DNA of 64,000 nt from Collinsella sp. AM33-4BH (GCF_003469205.1 NZ_QSIN01000008.1:1-64000); one strand, 5' to 3'; counted from the first letter of the stretch, positions 33,556-42,539 are shown. Numbers and translations: made by a program. The notes: generated from the sequence alone by a model not told the origin.

Positions 33556-34629
33556 TTAGAGCTGCTCGAGAGCTTCGAGAGCGGCGTGGAGCTCAGCCTT
33601 GGCGGAGTACTCGACACCCTCGTCGTTGAGCGGGGTGCGCTTGCCCAGGGCGGCAAGGAGAGCACGGATGGAGTGCTTGCGGTTCTCGGCCTCGACCCAG
33701 CACAGGGAGCGCTCGGGATCGTCCATGACCTCGTCGACGACCTCCTCGTTGCGGGTGGCCGGCAGGCAGTGCATGAACTTGGAGTTGGGGCCGGCGAAGT
33801 TCATCATGTCCATGGTGACCTGATACTTGGGATAGAACACGTCCATGTAGTTCTCGCCCGAGACCTCCTCGTCGTACAGGCCATACCACACGTCGGTGTA
33901 GATGAAGTCGGCGCCCTTGATGCACTCGATGTCGTCGGAGATGACGACAGAGCCGCCGGAGACCTTGCAGTTCTCCTCGGCGATGGCCATCATCTGCTTG
34001 CCGAACTCGGCGCGCTCCTCGACGGTGCCAACGTGCAGGCCGCCGTCGGGGATCTGGTGGCCCTTAGGTCCAAACTGGACAAACTTCATGCCGACCTTGG
34101 AGGCGATGAACATGAGGGAGACGCAGACCTGGGTGGCGTCGCCGATGAAGGCCAGGGTGCAGTCCTCGATCTTCTTGCCCTCGGGGAGGTTCTCGAGCAT
34201 GGTCATGAGGTCGCCCATCTCCTGCGTGGGATGGTTGAACTCGGACATGCCGTTGATGACGGGCACAGCGGAGCCCTCGGCGAGGCCGACGACGTCCTTG
34301 TGACGGTCAACGCGAGCCATCATGATGTCGAGCAGGTCGCCCATGACGCGAGCGGTGTCGCCCAGGGACTCGTGGCCACCGAGCTGAATGGTGCCAGGGC
34401 CATAGAACTGAGCGTGGCCGCCGAGGTCGGTCATAGCGGTCTCGAAGGAAAGACGAGTGCGGGTGGAGACCTGCTGGAAGATCATGCCAAGGCTCTTGTT
34501 GCGGAGCAGGTGCGGATAATAACCGTCAACCTTGATGGCCTTCTTCATTGCCAGGCCAAGATCCTCGATAGCCAGGATCTGCTCTTTGGTGAAGTCGTTG
34601 GTGTCGATGAAATCCTTAGGCAGTGCCAT
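33556..34629 (-). CDS. ptcA: putrescine carbamoyltransferase
   Basis: Phosphorolyses N-carbamoylputrescine to putrescine and carbamoyl phosphate. The 357-residue protein has the carbamoyl phosphate loop STRTRLSFE near residue 55, the HPTQEMGD block near 132 and HCLPA near 288, common to ornithine and putrescine carbamoyltransferases. [20 protein letters not shown] and the agmatine setting point to the putrescine enzyme; ornithine carbamoyltransferase (argF) is the alternative. First gene of the agmatine operon; its promoter must lie in the 330-base gap shared with the LuxR gene at 34961. Confidence 0.9.
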   Translation of the reverse strand: MALPKDFIDTNDFTKEQILAIEDLGLAMKKAIKVDGYYPHLLRNKSLGMIFQQVSTRTRLSFETAMTDLGGHAQFYGPGTIQLGGHESLGDTARVMGDLLDIMMARVDRHKDVVGLAEGSAVPVINGMSEFNHPTQEMGDLMTMLENLPEGKKIEDCTLAFIGDATQVCVSLMFIASKVGMKFVQFGPKGHQIPDGGLHVGTVEERAEFGKQMMAIAEENCKVSGGSVVISDDIECIKGADFIYTDVWYGLYDEEVSGENYMDVFYPKYQVTMDMMNFAGPNSKFMHCLPATRNEEVVDEVMDDPERSLCWVEAENRKHSIRALLAALGKRTPLNDEGVEYSAKAELHAALEALEQL

Positions 34630-34753
34630 ATCGATTTCCTTTCCGCCGGTCTTGCCGACTATTAACTATGAGGCGCTCGAACATCACGCCTCGTGTTGAC
34701 AAGACCATCATTCACCCGTATGCAATTTTTACCTAGTTTATTCGGGATTAAAG

Positions 34754-34764
34754 ACCGTTCACGG
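34754..34764. promoter_or_regulatory. ACCGTTCACGG palindromic motif upstream of ptcA
   Basis: CCGT-TC-ACGG is a perfect 10-bp palindrome. A related cluster CCGCGAACGGTATACGG lies at 34833-34849 nearer the LuxR gene. The same motif appears in promoter regions of galK, lacA, lacF, lacE and pflB in this window. Confidence 0.45.
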
Positions 34765-34806
34765 AGTTACACCCTCTCTAATCCAATATAAACCCGCAGG
34801 TCAAGA

Positions 34807-34824
34807 GTTTACAGGGGGTTTACC
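34807..34824. promoter_or_regulatory. GTAAAC direct repeat, possible LuxR-type site
   Basis: On the minus strand GGTAAACCCCCTGTAAAC, two GTAAAC copies 11 bases apart (one helical turn), between ptcA and the LuxR gene. A related pair lies upstream of the amidohydrolase at 27003-27019. Confidence 0.35.
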
Positions 34825-34960
34825 GTCTGGAACCGCGAACGGTATACGGCTATGCTGTATCTTGGCGTTTAATCCGCAATGGAACGAAGGGTTGAGACGT
34901 CTATATCCCACAAGGCACACATGGCTCGGCCATAGGTGAAATGAGAAGGGACGGTGACAG

Positions 34961-35926
34961 ATGAACACCCTGATGTTCTTCTATACCCTAGCGATTCTCC
35001 TGATTTGTATTGTGACGGCAGTGCTTTCGCTTGCCGCCTATGCCTCGTCCCGTCGACGCTTCTTTATCTATGGCAGTGGCGTTTTTATTTGCTACGCCAT
35101 CGAAATGACTGAGATCTTCTTTTTTGAATACACGTTGCAAAACGAGAGTTTTCCGGCCAGCGACTATTACTCAATTACCATGCCTGTGTTGCGGACCCTT
35201 GTGGCGACCGCTTCACAGGCTTTTATTTGGCTGATTGCCATGGACTTGCTCGATAAGCATTCTAAAAAGCAGTTCGCTATCCCCGTCTTAACGTTTTTGC
35301 TGTGCGAGTCGCTGGCTATCGTCGCAGTCCCCTCCGGCCCCATGCGTCAGTGGATCTACTACACGATACGCCAGGCATTCCTTGTCTTTGTTGGACTGTA
35401 TATCTTTTGGACGGCTCATAAGAGTACAGAGGTTGAGCTGAAGTCACGCGTTAACAACCAGCGAAAGCACCTGATTATCGGCGCTATTCTGGTCGGTTGC
35501 ATCGTTGCCGAGGATTTCTACAACATCCTTGTCATCCCCATGAGTCTGGCGCCCTCTTGGCTGCAGCTTTATCTATCCGAGCGCAACTTTAGCGAGAACA
35601 TCTTTGCGTGCTACTTTGCGATTCTGCTGATCATCTATGCCTACCACGTGCTTTCAATCCGCATGCAGGAGGCGCCCGAGGAAAAGAACGTCAGCGATCT
35701 TGATCGACACATCGAAGAGCAAATGCCCTTCTATCGCAACGCCTACAGGCTCTCCAACCGCGAGGCCGAAGTCATGCGCTTGGTTGTGCTGGGCAAGTCG
35801 AACCAAGAGATCGCTGACGAGCTATTCCTTGCCGTGGGCACCGTCAAGACCCACATCCACAACATCCTGGTCAAAACCGAGCAGCAAAACCGCACGACGC
35901 TCATCCTCCACTTTTGGAAGCGATAA
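34961..35926 (+). CDS. membrane-anchored LuxR family regulator (AguR-like), copy 2
   Basis: 321 residues with the same plan as the protein at 27112: about seven membrane segments, a linker and a C-terminal LuxR domain (RLSNREAEVMRLVVLGKSNQ, then EIADELFLAVGTVKTHIHNI). Shared details include the SERN-SEN stretch before the linker. It is divergent from ptcA, as aguR is from the agmatine operon in lactic acid bacteria, so activation of the operon in response to agmatine is likely. Starts at the ATG at 34961 and ends at a terminator that begins right after the stop. Confidence 0.87.
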   Translation: MNTLMFFYTLAILLICIVTAVLSLAAYASSRRRFFIYGSGVFICYAIEMTEIFFFEYTLQNESFPASDYYSITMPVLRTLVATASQAFIWLIAMDLLDKHSKKQFAIPVLTFLLCESLAIVAVPSGPMRQWIYYTIRQAFLVFVGLYIFWTAHKSTEVELKSRVNNQRKHLIIGAILVGCIVAEDFYNILVIPMSLAPSWLQLYLSERNFSENIFACYFAILLIIYAYHVLSIRMQEAPEEKNVSDLDRHIEEQMPFYRNAYRLSNREAEVMRLVVLGKSNQEIADELFLAVGTVKTHIHNILVKTEQQNRTTLILHFWKR

Positions 35927-35963
35927 CCTGCCAAAAAGGGACAGGTTTATTTTGGCAGGTTTT
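35927..35963 (+). terminator. terminator of the LuxR gene
   Basis: CCTGCCAAAA / TTTTGGCAGG with a loop holding GGGACAG, followed by TTTT, directly after the stop codon. Closely similar to the hairpin at 21968. Confidence 0.8.
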
Positions 35964-35979
35964 ATCTGGGTAAACGCAA

Positions 35980-36020
35980 AAAACCGCCGCGAGGGAGCTA
36001 CTTTCCCTCGCGGCGGTTTT
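35980..36020. terminator. strong bidirectional hairpin
   Basis: AAAACCGCCGCGAGGG / CCCTCGCGGCGGTTTT arms, about 16 bp. With A and T tracts on both sides it can end transcription from either direction. Confidence 0.75.
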
Positions 36021-36034
36021 CTAGCAGTAAAACC

Positions 36035-36153
36035 AAGTGAGTAGTCTTTTGGCGGGATGCCGAGCACACCTCAAAACGCCACAGCCCTGACCTGCGATTT
36101 TATTGAGCGCTTGCCGCGATGTGCTCGGCAGATCCAAAAAAGCCTACTCACTT
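36035..36153. repeat. 119-bp nested palindromic element, copy 2
   Basis: Same length and ends (AAGTGAGTAG / CTACTCACTT) as the copy at 22070-22188; inner arms GCCGAGCACA / TGTGCTCGGC are better conserved here. Changes between the copies within the inner arms tend to keep pairing. Confidence 0.85.
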
Positions 36154-36183
36154 GCATCTGAGATGCTCTAGATACGCAAAATA

Positions 36184-36217
36184 CCGCCGCGAAAGGAGCC
36201 CAGCTCCCTTCGCGGCG
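36184..36217 (-). terminator. terminator of the ABC permease gene
   Basis: CCGCCGCGAA / TTCGCGGCG with inner GGAGC / GCTCC; on the minus strand followed by TATTTTGCG. Located 38 bases past the permease stop. Confidence 0.65.
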
Positions 36218-36254
36218 ATCGTTCGCTCTGGTTTTGCGGCGGTTTTGCCGCTTG

Positions 36255-38492
36255 TTACTCGCTGTAGCGGGTGGCGATGGCAGCTTGTACCATGCCGGCG
36301 CTCATGAGGTACGTTACCAGGAAGTAGCCACCATAGGCCGCCAGGAAAATCGCGCAGGTGAGGCCCACGGTGCCGCCGATGCTCATATCGCCGAATACGC
36401 TCACCAGCTCGATGATCACCTTGAGCGCCACAAAGGAGTGCGCCAGGCCCACTGCCAGCGGGAACAGAAAGAATACCGCTTGCTGCGCCATCACCGAATG
36501 GCGAATCTGGCGGTCGTCACAGCCGATCTGTGCCAGCACACGATAGCTGCGGCTGCCGTCGGCCACATTGGAGAGCTGCTGGATCGATAGGATTGCCGCG
36601 CACGCAACGACCAGTACAAAGCCAATGTAGATGGCCAGATAGCTAATCATGCCGTTCATCTGCGCTGCTTGCGTGTACATCTCGGAACGCGTGATGAAGA
36701 CTCCCCACGACCCCGGCTCCTTGCCGTCAACGAGCAGATTGTCGAGCAAGGTGTATTTAATGCTCTCGTCTGCCTCGGTCGTATCCATCCCCTGTTTGTA
36801 GTTAACGAGCAGATTACTGGAATACGGCTGCAGGTTAAGCTGGGACAGCAGTTCATCGGCTACGACCACGGTACCGGGATTGCTGCCCATCGCCGAGTTG
36901 GCGATGGCCGCCGTGTCCTCGTCCGACTTATCGGTTGCGGGCTTGAGCTCATGCCCGCCCAAGGTGAGGGCATGGCCGCCGGCCATGTATTTGGTGTACA
37001 GGTCGCCCAGCTCACCGCCCATATCACACGTAAGCAAGTACTGGTCCCGGCCAATGCTCACCGGCTCCTCGCCCATCATCTGGCGCAATTTGTTGTACTG
37101 GCTCGCCGGCGTCACAAACAGACCCATCGCATCGGCGTTGCTTCCCTCAAGCGCCTTGGGAAGCTTTTCGCCCATGGCCTTGCACATCTCACCCGCCACC
37201 ACCGAGGGGCCCGAGCCGCCAAGCGGGTAACTCAGATACGAATCGATCTGCACATGTTCACCGGCAACATCGGCGATATTGACCTTCTTGCCGGTCTCGT
37301 CGTTGTTGTCCGCCGACTTGCCCTTAATACCGTCTGCAACGTTATCGGGATCTTTACGATCGCCATGCCATGCAGCGTACAAATCGACCGTTGCATCGGC
37401 CAGCACCATGCGATCGGCCTCAGACGGATTGACATACTCCTTGTAGTAGTCGAGCGTTTCGGGCGTGTAATAGACATACGTCTGAGACACGTCAACAGGG
37501 TTATAGCGCTCCAGGTTTTCGTTCATCACGTTGGCAATCGACATACCGCAGGTCACCGAGGTAATGGCCAAAAACAGAATCATCGCGATGACGCCCATCG
37601 AAAAGCACACCGTGTTGACCTTGGCCGCAAGCTGGCGCACGGTAAACATGTTGAGGCCGCGCCAGTACACGCCGCGCAGGCTCTGCAGCAGCTTGATGAG
37701 CATGCCCGAGAGTCCCCAGAACAGCGCAAAGGTACCCACTGTAACCATAGCGGTCGTAATGCCAAACTGGCTCATGGCCTCTTGCAGCTTGCTGTCCGTC
37801 GCAGTCAGCGGGAACCCATCACGTAGCAGACGGTAATAGGCCACGCCCACAAGCGCCACGCCCACGGCAAAGATGGCAATCGCGATCCAGGGGTTGCGCG
37901 TCTTGATGCTCTCGTTGCGACGCTCGGCACCCATGAGCTCAATGAGCCTGGTGCGACGCACGGCGCGAAGGTTCAGCAGTAGCGTGAGCACAAACATCAC
38001 GAGCATGCAGGCAAGGGTCAGATTGAACGCATGCACCGAGAAGAAGAAGTGAAAATCGGCGATCTGCGTCTTAAAGAGCGAAGCGGTAAAGAATGTCATG
38101 AGCTGGGAGAGCCCCACGCCCAGCACAATGCCGGCGACAAACGCGCCGACCGAAACAAATACGGTCTCGAGCGCCATGATCGTGGCGACGCGCCCGCGGC
38201 GCATGCCGAGCACCTGGTACAGGCCGAACTCCTTTTTGCGGCGTTTCATAATGAAGTTGTTGGCATACACCATCAAAAAGGCCATGACGCCGGCCAAAAA
38301 GTACGTCAGGTAGCCGAGCATGCTGCCCATGAGCTCGGACAGTCCCTCCTCCTTGATGCCGGCAATGTCGACCTGCATCGAGACGGTATTGAAGGCATAG
38401 AAGACCGTGACGCCCAGGGTGAGCGTCAGCAAGTAGACAAGGTAATCGCGGCCGGCGCGGCGGACGTTGCCCCAAGCGAGTTTACAGAGCAT
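36255..38492 (-). CDS. FtsX-family ABC transporter permease (BceB-like)
   Basis: 745 residues with about ten membrane segments and a large extracytoplasmic domain around residues 305-590, the layout of BceB-type permeases that sense and remove cell-wall-active peptides such as bacitracin. The loop FIMKRRKKEFGLYQVLGMRR near residue 85 is a family signature. The ATG at 38492 has GTGAGGG upstream and overlaps the end of the ATPase gene; a GTG at 38504 is the alternative. No histidine kinase or response regulator is adjacent, which is unusual for Bce systems. Confidence 0.88.
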   Translation of the reverse strand: MLCKLAWGNVRRAGRDYLVYLLTLTLGVTVFYAFNTVSMQVDIAGIKEEGLSELMGSMLGYLTYFLAGVMAFLMVYANNFIMKRRKKEFGLYQVLGMRRGRVATIMALETVFVSVGAFVAGIVLGVGLSQLMTFFTASLFKTQIADFHFFFSVHAFNLTLACMLVMFVLTLLLNLRAVRRTRLIELMGAERRNESIKTRNPWIAIAIFAVGVALVGVAYYRLLRDGFPLTATDSKLQEAMSQFGITTAMVTVGTFALFWGLSGMLIKLLQSLRGVYWRGLNMFTVRQLAAKVNTVCFSMGVIAMILFLAITSVTCGMSIANVMNENLERYNPVDVSQTYVYYTPETLDYYKEYVNPSEADRMVLADATVDLYAAWHGDRKDPDNVADGIKGKSADNNDETGKKVNIADVAGEHVQIDSYLSYPLGGSGPSVVAGEMCKAMGEKLPKALEGSNADAMGLFVTPASQYNKLRQMMGEEPVSIGRDQYLLTCDMGGELGDLYTKYMAGGHALTLGGHELKPATDKSDEDTAAIANSAMGSNPGTVVVADELLSQLNLQPYSSNLLVNYKQGMDTTEADESIKYTLLDNLLVDGKEPGSWGVFITRSEMYTQAAQMNGMISYLAIYIGFVLVVACAAILSIQQLSNVADGSRSYRVLAQIGCDDRQIRHSVMAQQAVFFLFPLAVGLAHSFVALKVIIELVSVFGDMSIGGTVGLTCAIFLAAYGGYFLVTYLMSAGMVQAAIATRYSE

Positions 38493-39267
38493 CGGAGCCC
38501 TCACCGCCCATCATGGCAACGACCTCCATAATGCGGTCGAAGAACTCTCGGCGGTCGGTGTCGCCGCGGCGCAGCTCAGTGAAAATCTTGCCGTCGCGGA
38601 TAAACAGCACACGGCTCGTGTAGCTGGCGGCAAAGCTGTCGTGCGTGACCATGAGCACGGTGGCGCGCAGACGGCGATTGAGCGCCTCCAGGCTCTCGAG
38701 CAGCAAGCGGGCGCTCTTGGAATCGAGGGCGCCGGTGGGCTCGTCGGCCATAATCATAGTGGGGTCGGTGACGAGCGCGCGAGCCGCGGCAACGCGCTGT
38801 TGCTGACCGCCGGACATCTGGTAGGGATACTTGTCGAGCACCTGACTGATAGACAGACGCGCGGCTACATCCTGCACGCGGGTCGAAATTTCGGCCGAGT
38901 TTGTGCGGGCGATGGTGAGCGGCAGGGCAATGTTCTCGCGTGCCGTGAGCGTATCGAGCAGGTTGGAGTCCTGGAAGATAAAGCCGAGCTCCTCGCGGCG
39001 GAACTGCGAAAGCTTGGCCTGTTTCATGCGCGTCACGTCCTGGCCGTTGATGCGGATGGTGCCGCTCGTGGCGGCATCGATGGTCGACACGCAGTTGAGC
39101 AGCGTCGACTTGCCCGAGCCCGAGGCACCCATGATACCGACGAATTCGCCGCGGTTGACGGTAAAGCTGACGTCGTTGAGCGCGCGGGTCACGTTGCCCA
39201 GCGCTCCATATACCTTTTCGAGATGCGCGACCTCCAGTACCGGGGTCGCTGCTTGCATGGTTTGCAT
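38482..39267 (-). CDS. ABC transporter ATP-binding protein (BceA-like)
   Basis: 261 residues. Walker A GASGSGKSTLLNCVST near residue 47, Q-loop FIFQDSNLL near 97, signature MSGGQQQRVAAARAL near 150, Walker B MIMADEPTGALD near 172. This is the MacB/BceA group that drives FtsX-type permeases. The ATG at 39267 has AAAGGA upstream; the gene end overlaps the permease start. A large inverted repeat lies in its upstream region. Confidence 0.92.
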   Translation of the reverse strand: MQTMQAATPVLEVAHLEKVYGALGNVTRALNDVSFTVNRGEFVGIMGASGSGKSTLLNCVSTIDAATSGTIRINGQDVTRMKQAKLSQFRREELGFIFQDSNLLDTLTARENIALPLTIARTNSAEISTRVQDVAARLSISQVLDKYPYQMSGGQQQRVAAARALVTDPTMIMADEPTGALDSKSARLLLESLEALNRRLRATVLMVTHDSFAASYTSRVLFIRDGKIFTELRRGDTDRREFFDRIMEVVAMMGGEGSDAL

Positions 39268-39348
39268 ACCGAGTCCTTTCTTGCAATTAGTCTACGGCAT
39301 CTATAGTCGCAAGAAGCCGAGTCGGCTACCATCGATATGGCTTACGCT

Positions 39349-39379
39349 TGCCTTACCGTTGCGTAAGGTAAGCGTAGTC
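39349..39379. promoter_or_regulatory. inverted repeat between bceA-like gene and Nudix-Vsr gene
   Basis: TTACGCTTGCCTTAC and GTAAGGTAAGCGTAG are inverted arms (one bulge) with loop CGTTGC. It sits in the divergent promoter region and could be an operator. Confidence 0.45.
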
Positions 39380-39411
39380 TGCCACGTGTTGATGTTGAGA
39401 GAGGACTCCTG

Positions 39412-40398
39412 TTGAAGACTGTTCATGTTGCCGCCGGGATCATTCGCAAGGAAGGATCCGACGAGCTACTGGCTGTGCAGCGCGGCTATGGCGACATGCA
39501 GGGACTTTGGGAGTTCCCCGGTGGCAAGCTCATGCGCGGTGAGACGCCAGAAGACGCCGTGCGCCGCGAGCTTATGGAAGAGCTACAGGTAAAAGTCACC
39601 AACCTGCGTGATTTCTACACCGTTGAGTATGACTACCCCGATTTTCATCTCTCAATGGAGTGTTACTACTGCTCGCTCGCCGATGAATCCGATGAGCCTC
39701 AGAAGCACGACCGCCAGCTTGATATCCGCTGGATTCCGCGCACCTCGCTTGCCACGGTGGAATGGATGCCCGCAGACAAGGGGCTCATCGATGCCCTGAT
39801 TGAGCTGAAGGAAGACCGGCTTGAGGCAAGCTCCGCTGATGACGCCGCGCCCAACACAGCCGACAAACCCACCGCCAAACCCAAGCGCGCACCTAAGCGC
39901 CGTAGCAAAAAACGCCCCAAACCAGGTCTGCTCGACGGCATCGATACCTCGGACCTCTCCGCTGACGAGCGCGAACTGGTCCGCCGTCGCGCCGCCATCA
40001 AAAAGTCCATGAAGGGCAACAAGCGCGCCAACACCAAGCCTGAGCTGCTCGTACGCCAGCGTCTGCGGGCTGCAGGCCTTACGGGATACCGTCTGGAATG
40101 GAAGGTGCCCGGCAAGCCGGATATCGCCTTTCCCGGGCGCAAGATCGCCATCTTCGTCAACGGCTGTTTTTGGCATCGCTGCCCCAAGTGCAATCCCAGC
40201 CAGCCCAAGCGTAACGTTGAGTTTTGGGAGGCAAAGTTCCGTCGCAACGTCGAGCGCGACCGCGCTGCCGTGGCAGCACTCACTCAAATGGGCTGGACAC
40301 CCATAACCATCTGGGAATGCGATCTCAAAAAAGACCGCATCGACGCCACGATGGAAAAGGTCATCGAGCAGGTGCGTGCCGCAGAGCCGCAACGCTAA
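39412..40398 (+). CDS. Nudix hydrolase fused to a Vsr-type mismatch endonuclease
   Basis: 328 residues in two parts. Residues 1-130 are a MutT-like Nudix domain: GGKLMRGETPEDAVRRELME plus ELQ fits GX5EX7REUXEEXGU. A Lys/Arg/Pro-rich linker (about 140-190) leads to a Vsr domain: NTKPELLVRQRLRAAGL, GKPDIAFPGRKIAIFVNGC with the catalytic Asp, the zinc-type CFWHRCPKC, FWEAKFRRNVERD and WECDL. MutT cleans 8-oxo-dGTP from the nucleotide pool; Vsr nicks beside T:G mismatches. No cytosine methyltransferase, the usual partner of Vsr, is in the window. TTG start at 39412 with GAGGA seven bases upstream. Confidence 0.88.
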   Translation: MKTVHVAAGIIRKEGSDELLAVQRGYGDMQGLWEFPGGKLMRGETPEDAVRRELMEELQVKVTNLRDFYTVEYDYPDFHLSMECYYCSLADESDEPQKHDRQLDIRWIPRTSLATVEWMPADKGLIDALIELKEDRLEASSADDAAPNTADKPTAKPKRAPKRRSKKRPKPGLLDGIDTSDLSADERELVRRRAAIKKSMKGNKRANTKPELLVRQRLRAAGLTGYRLEWKVPGKPDIAFPGRKIAIFVNGCFWHRCPKCNPSQPKRNVEFWEAKFRRNVERDRAAVAALTQMGWTPITIWECDLKKDRIDATMEKVIEQVRAAEPQR

Positions 40399-40651
40399 CA
40401 GCGAGCATTCACACGCTCCGCACGTCCGCGCCACGTCTACGCCACAAACCTTAGAAAGCCCTTAAGCTCAAAACCTTTCAAGAGTGTTACTCAATAGCCT
40501 TGACCTGCGGTTTCATGGTTACACCAAACCAGGTTAAGCCTTTCTTTAGCGCTTCTTTGCGACGGCCGCGGCATAATACTGCCAACGCACGGGACCTAGC
40601 AGCAAACCCCGCGCGCAATCTTTTGGTGGACATCGAGGAGGCCGCATAAGC

Positions 40652-40861
40652 ATGTATTCTTCCAATGACGCAGCACAGCAGCCATCCCTAAAACATGCAA
40701 ACCTTTTCTCCTTCCCCCCGACACAGAGAAACGGTCTCCTCGACTCCCCCACCACAAAAACCAAGCGCTCAGCCGATCAGAGCCTCAACTTACGAGCTTC
40801 CTTCGAAAAGCTCCAAGCATCCCTAGACAAGGCGTTCCCCGAACAGGCAAGAGCAATCTAA
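40652..40861 (+). CDS. small hypothetical protein
   Basis: 69 codons starting MYSSNDAAQQPSLKHANLF; GAGGAGG lies ten bases before the ATG. Polar, without membrane segments or cysteines; not a family I know. It lies just before the AraC gene in an AT-richer stretch. The 250 bases before it show nothing I can interpret. Confidence 0.35.
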   Translation: MYSSNDAAQQPSLKHANLFSFPPTQRNGLLDSPTTKTKRSADQSLNLRASFEKLQASLDKAFPEQARAI

Positions 40862-40886
40862 GCCCATCGCGCTTTATACTGATGCC

Positions 40887-41825
40887 ATGCGAAACATGGA
40901 TCACATAGAATTGCACCGCGGAGGACGCGAGGAAGCGTTTCCCGAGACCGCCGAAGACTGGCCCTATATTGCCGAACGCGCAGAATTCGCTCGCTATCCG
41001 GGCAATTCCGTCCCCTGGCACTGGCATTCCGAAGTTGAGCTTTTCTACATGGAGCAGGGAGCGATTGACTATCGAACGCACGCGGCTCATGAGCACGTAC
41101 GCTTTGAGGAAGGGTCCGCCGGCTTTATCAACGGCGGCGTTTTGCACAGCACGCTGCAATCACCCAATTCGGCGCCAGCCATTCAAATGCTGCATATCTT
41201 TCAGCCGTCGATGCTCGGCGATCCCGCGGGACGTCTCCAAAAGCGCTACATCAACCCATTGCTTCAATGTCGAGGCGTCGATGTGCTCAAATGGTCGCCC
41301 ACCAATCCCGACGATATGCCCTTTATCGATTTGCTGAAGAGCTCCTTTAGCCACGACCTTCAACAGCCGCAGAACGAGATGGCGCTTCGAAATAGTTTGT
41401 CAGAGCTCTGGATTCAGATTAACGCCAAGACCGAACCGCTCTTTTCTTCCGACGGCGCCTCTTGGATGACCAGCCGCGACGTACAGTTCAAGGCAATCCT
41501 GGACTTTATCCGCGCAAACTATGCAGCCGCTATAGATGTGCCCCAGATGGCATCTGCAGCCGGCGTAAGCGAAAGAGAGTGTTACCGCATTATCGAAGCT
41601 TGCGCAGGAACGACCCCGGCGGCATATCTGCGCGCATACCGCGTAAACCGTGCTTGCGAACTTTTGGCACACACCACGCGAACGGTCCAGACAGTCGCGC
41701 GCCAATGCGGCTTTGCGACAGCAAGCCATCTTGGCCAGGTATTTAAAGAACAAATGGGATGCACTCCTTCGAGCTATCGAGCAGCGAGGCAGAATCTCGA
41801 TAGCACCAGGCAGAAATCCCGCTAG
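40887..41825 (+). CDS. AraC family transcriptional regulator
   Basis: 312 residues: N-terminal cupin with YPGNSVPWHWHSEVELFYME near residue 37, C-terminal double helix-turn-helix (AIDVPQMASAAGVSERECYR, ARQCGFATASHLGQVFKEQM). A ligand in the cupin, probably a sugar or similar, would set DNA binding. It lies 57 bases upstream of a HAD phosphatase gene on the same strand. The target is unknown. The start is uncertain by a few codons because no strong ribosome site is visible. Confidence 0.85.
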   Translation: MRNMDHIELHRGGREEAFPETAEDWPYIAERAEFARYPGNSVPWHWHSEVELFYMEQGAIDYRTHAAHEHVRFEEGSAGFINGGVLHSTLQSPNSAPAIQMLHIFQPSMLGDPAGRLQKRYINPLLQCRGVDVLKWSPTNPDDMPFIDLLKSSFSHDLQQPQNEMALRNSLSELWIQINAKTEPLFSSDGASWMTSRDVQFKAILDFIRANYAAAIDVPQMASAAGVSERECYRIIEACAGTTPAAYLRAYRVNRACELLAHTTRTVQTVARQCGFATASHLGQVFKEQMGCTPSSYRAARQNLDSTRQKSR

Positions 41826-41881
41826 CCCTTCTTCTGTCACTGCATCAAACTTGCAGGCAAACAACAGAGAGGAGCAATCAT

Positions 41882-42505
41882 ATGAAGCACTTTGACCATA
41901 TCGTATTTGACGTTGATGGGACATTGGCAGATACAGAAGAAAGCGTTCTGTCATCGCTTGTCCAGATTGTCCAAGAAGAGACCAGCAAAACGCTTTCCCG
42001 ACACGAGCTTGACTTTGCCCTCGGCATACCCGGCAAGGATGCCCTTGAGAAACTTGGGATCTACTCGCAGGCAACGTTGGATCGCTGGTGCCAAGTTGCC
42101 GCCAGCTTTAAAAGCACCATCAGCGTGTTTCCAGGTTTGCTTGAAGTCATCGCAACACTCGCCGATAGCGGCTGCAAACTTGGCATCGTCTCCTCACGTG
42201 CGCGCGACGAATACGCAAAAGAAATTGCACCCCTTGATTTCGATAAGTATTTTGAGCACATCATCCTTGTCGAAGACACAACCGAACATAAACCCGCACC
42301 CGCACCCATGCTCGAATATCTCCGACGTGCGGGCGCGAATCCTGGCAACGTCGTCTACGTTGGCGACACCGTCTACGACGAACAATGCGCAACTTCGGCA
42401 GGGGTCAGTTTTGCCCGAGCAGCATGGGGATCACACCAAGATATCCCAAACGCCACCTACAACCTCAAAACCCCCAACGACCTACTAACCCTAACAACCA
42501 AATAA
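41882..42505 (+). CDS. HAD family phosphatase
   Basis: 207 residues. Motif I FDVDGTLADTE at residue 9, motif II VSSRARDE near 101, motif III lysine in HKPAPAP near 138, motif IV GDTVYDEQ near 161. The helical cap between I and II places it with phosphoglycolate phosphatase / beta-phosphoglucomutase-like enzymes. GAGAGGAG lies before the ATG. Probably in one operon with the AraC gene; the substrate cannot be named. Confidence 0.85.
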   Translation: MKHFDHIVFDVDGTLADTEESVLSSLVQIVQEETSKTLSRHELDFALGIPGKDALEKLGIYSQATLDRWCQVAASFKSTISVFPGLLEVIATLADSGCKLGIVSSRARDEYAKEIAPLDFDKYFEHIILVEDTTEHKPAPAPMLEYLRRAGANPGNVVYVGDTVYDEQCATSAGVSFARAAWGSHQDIPNATYNLKTPNDLLTLTTK

Positions 42506-42539
42506 CCCACGCGTCCCACCCTTTCAGCCCCAACACCAC

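Noticed and set aside
33556..34629. Ornithine carbamoyltransferase (argF)
   Set aside because: Motifs are shared, but the neighbours (aguA, APC exchangers, AguR-like regulator) and the [13 protein letters not shown] stretch favour the putrescine enzyme. No arginine genes are near.
36255..39267. Bce-type two-component system next to the ABC genes
   Set aside because: No histidine kinase or response regulator is present on either side; the genes found are a Nudix-Vsr fusion and a LuxR regulator.
38482..39286. A 236-codon frame overlapping the ABC ATPase in another frame
   Set aside because: It reads as Arg/Ala/Gly-rich out-of-frame sequence of the real ATPase and has no domain.
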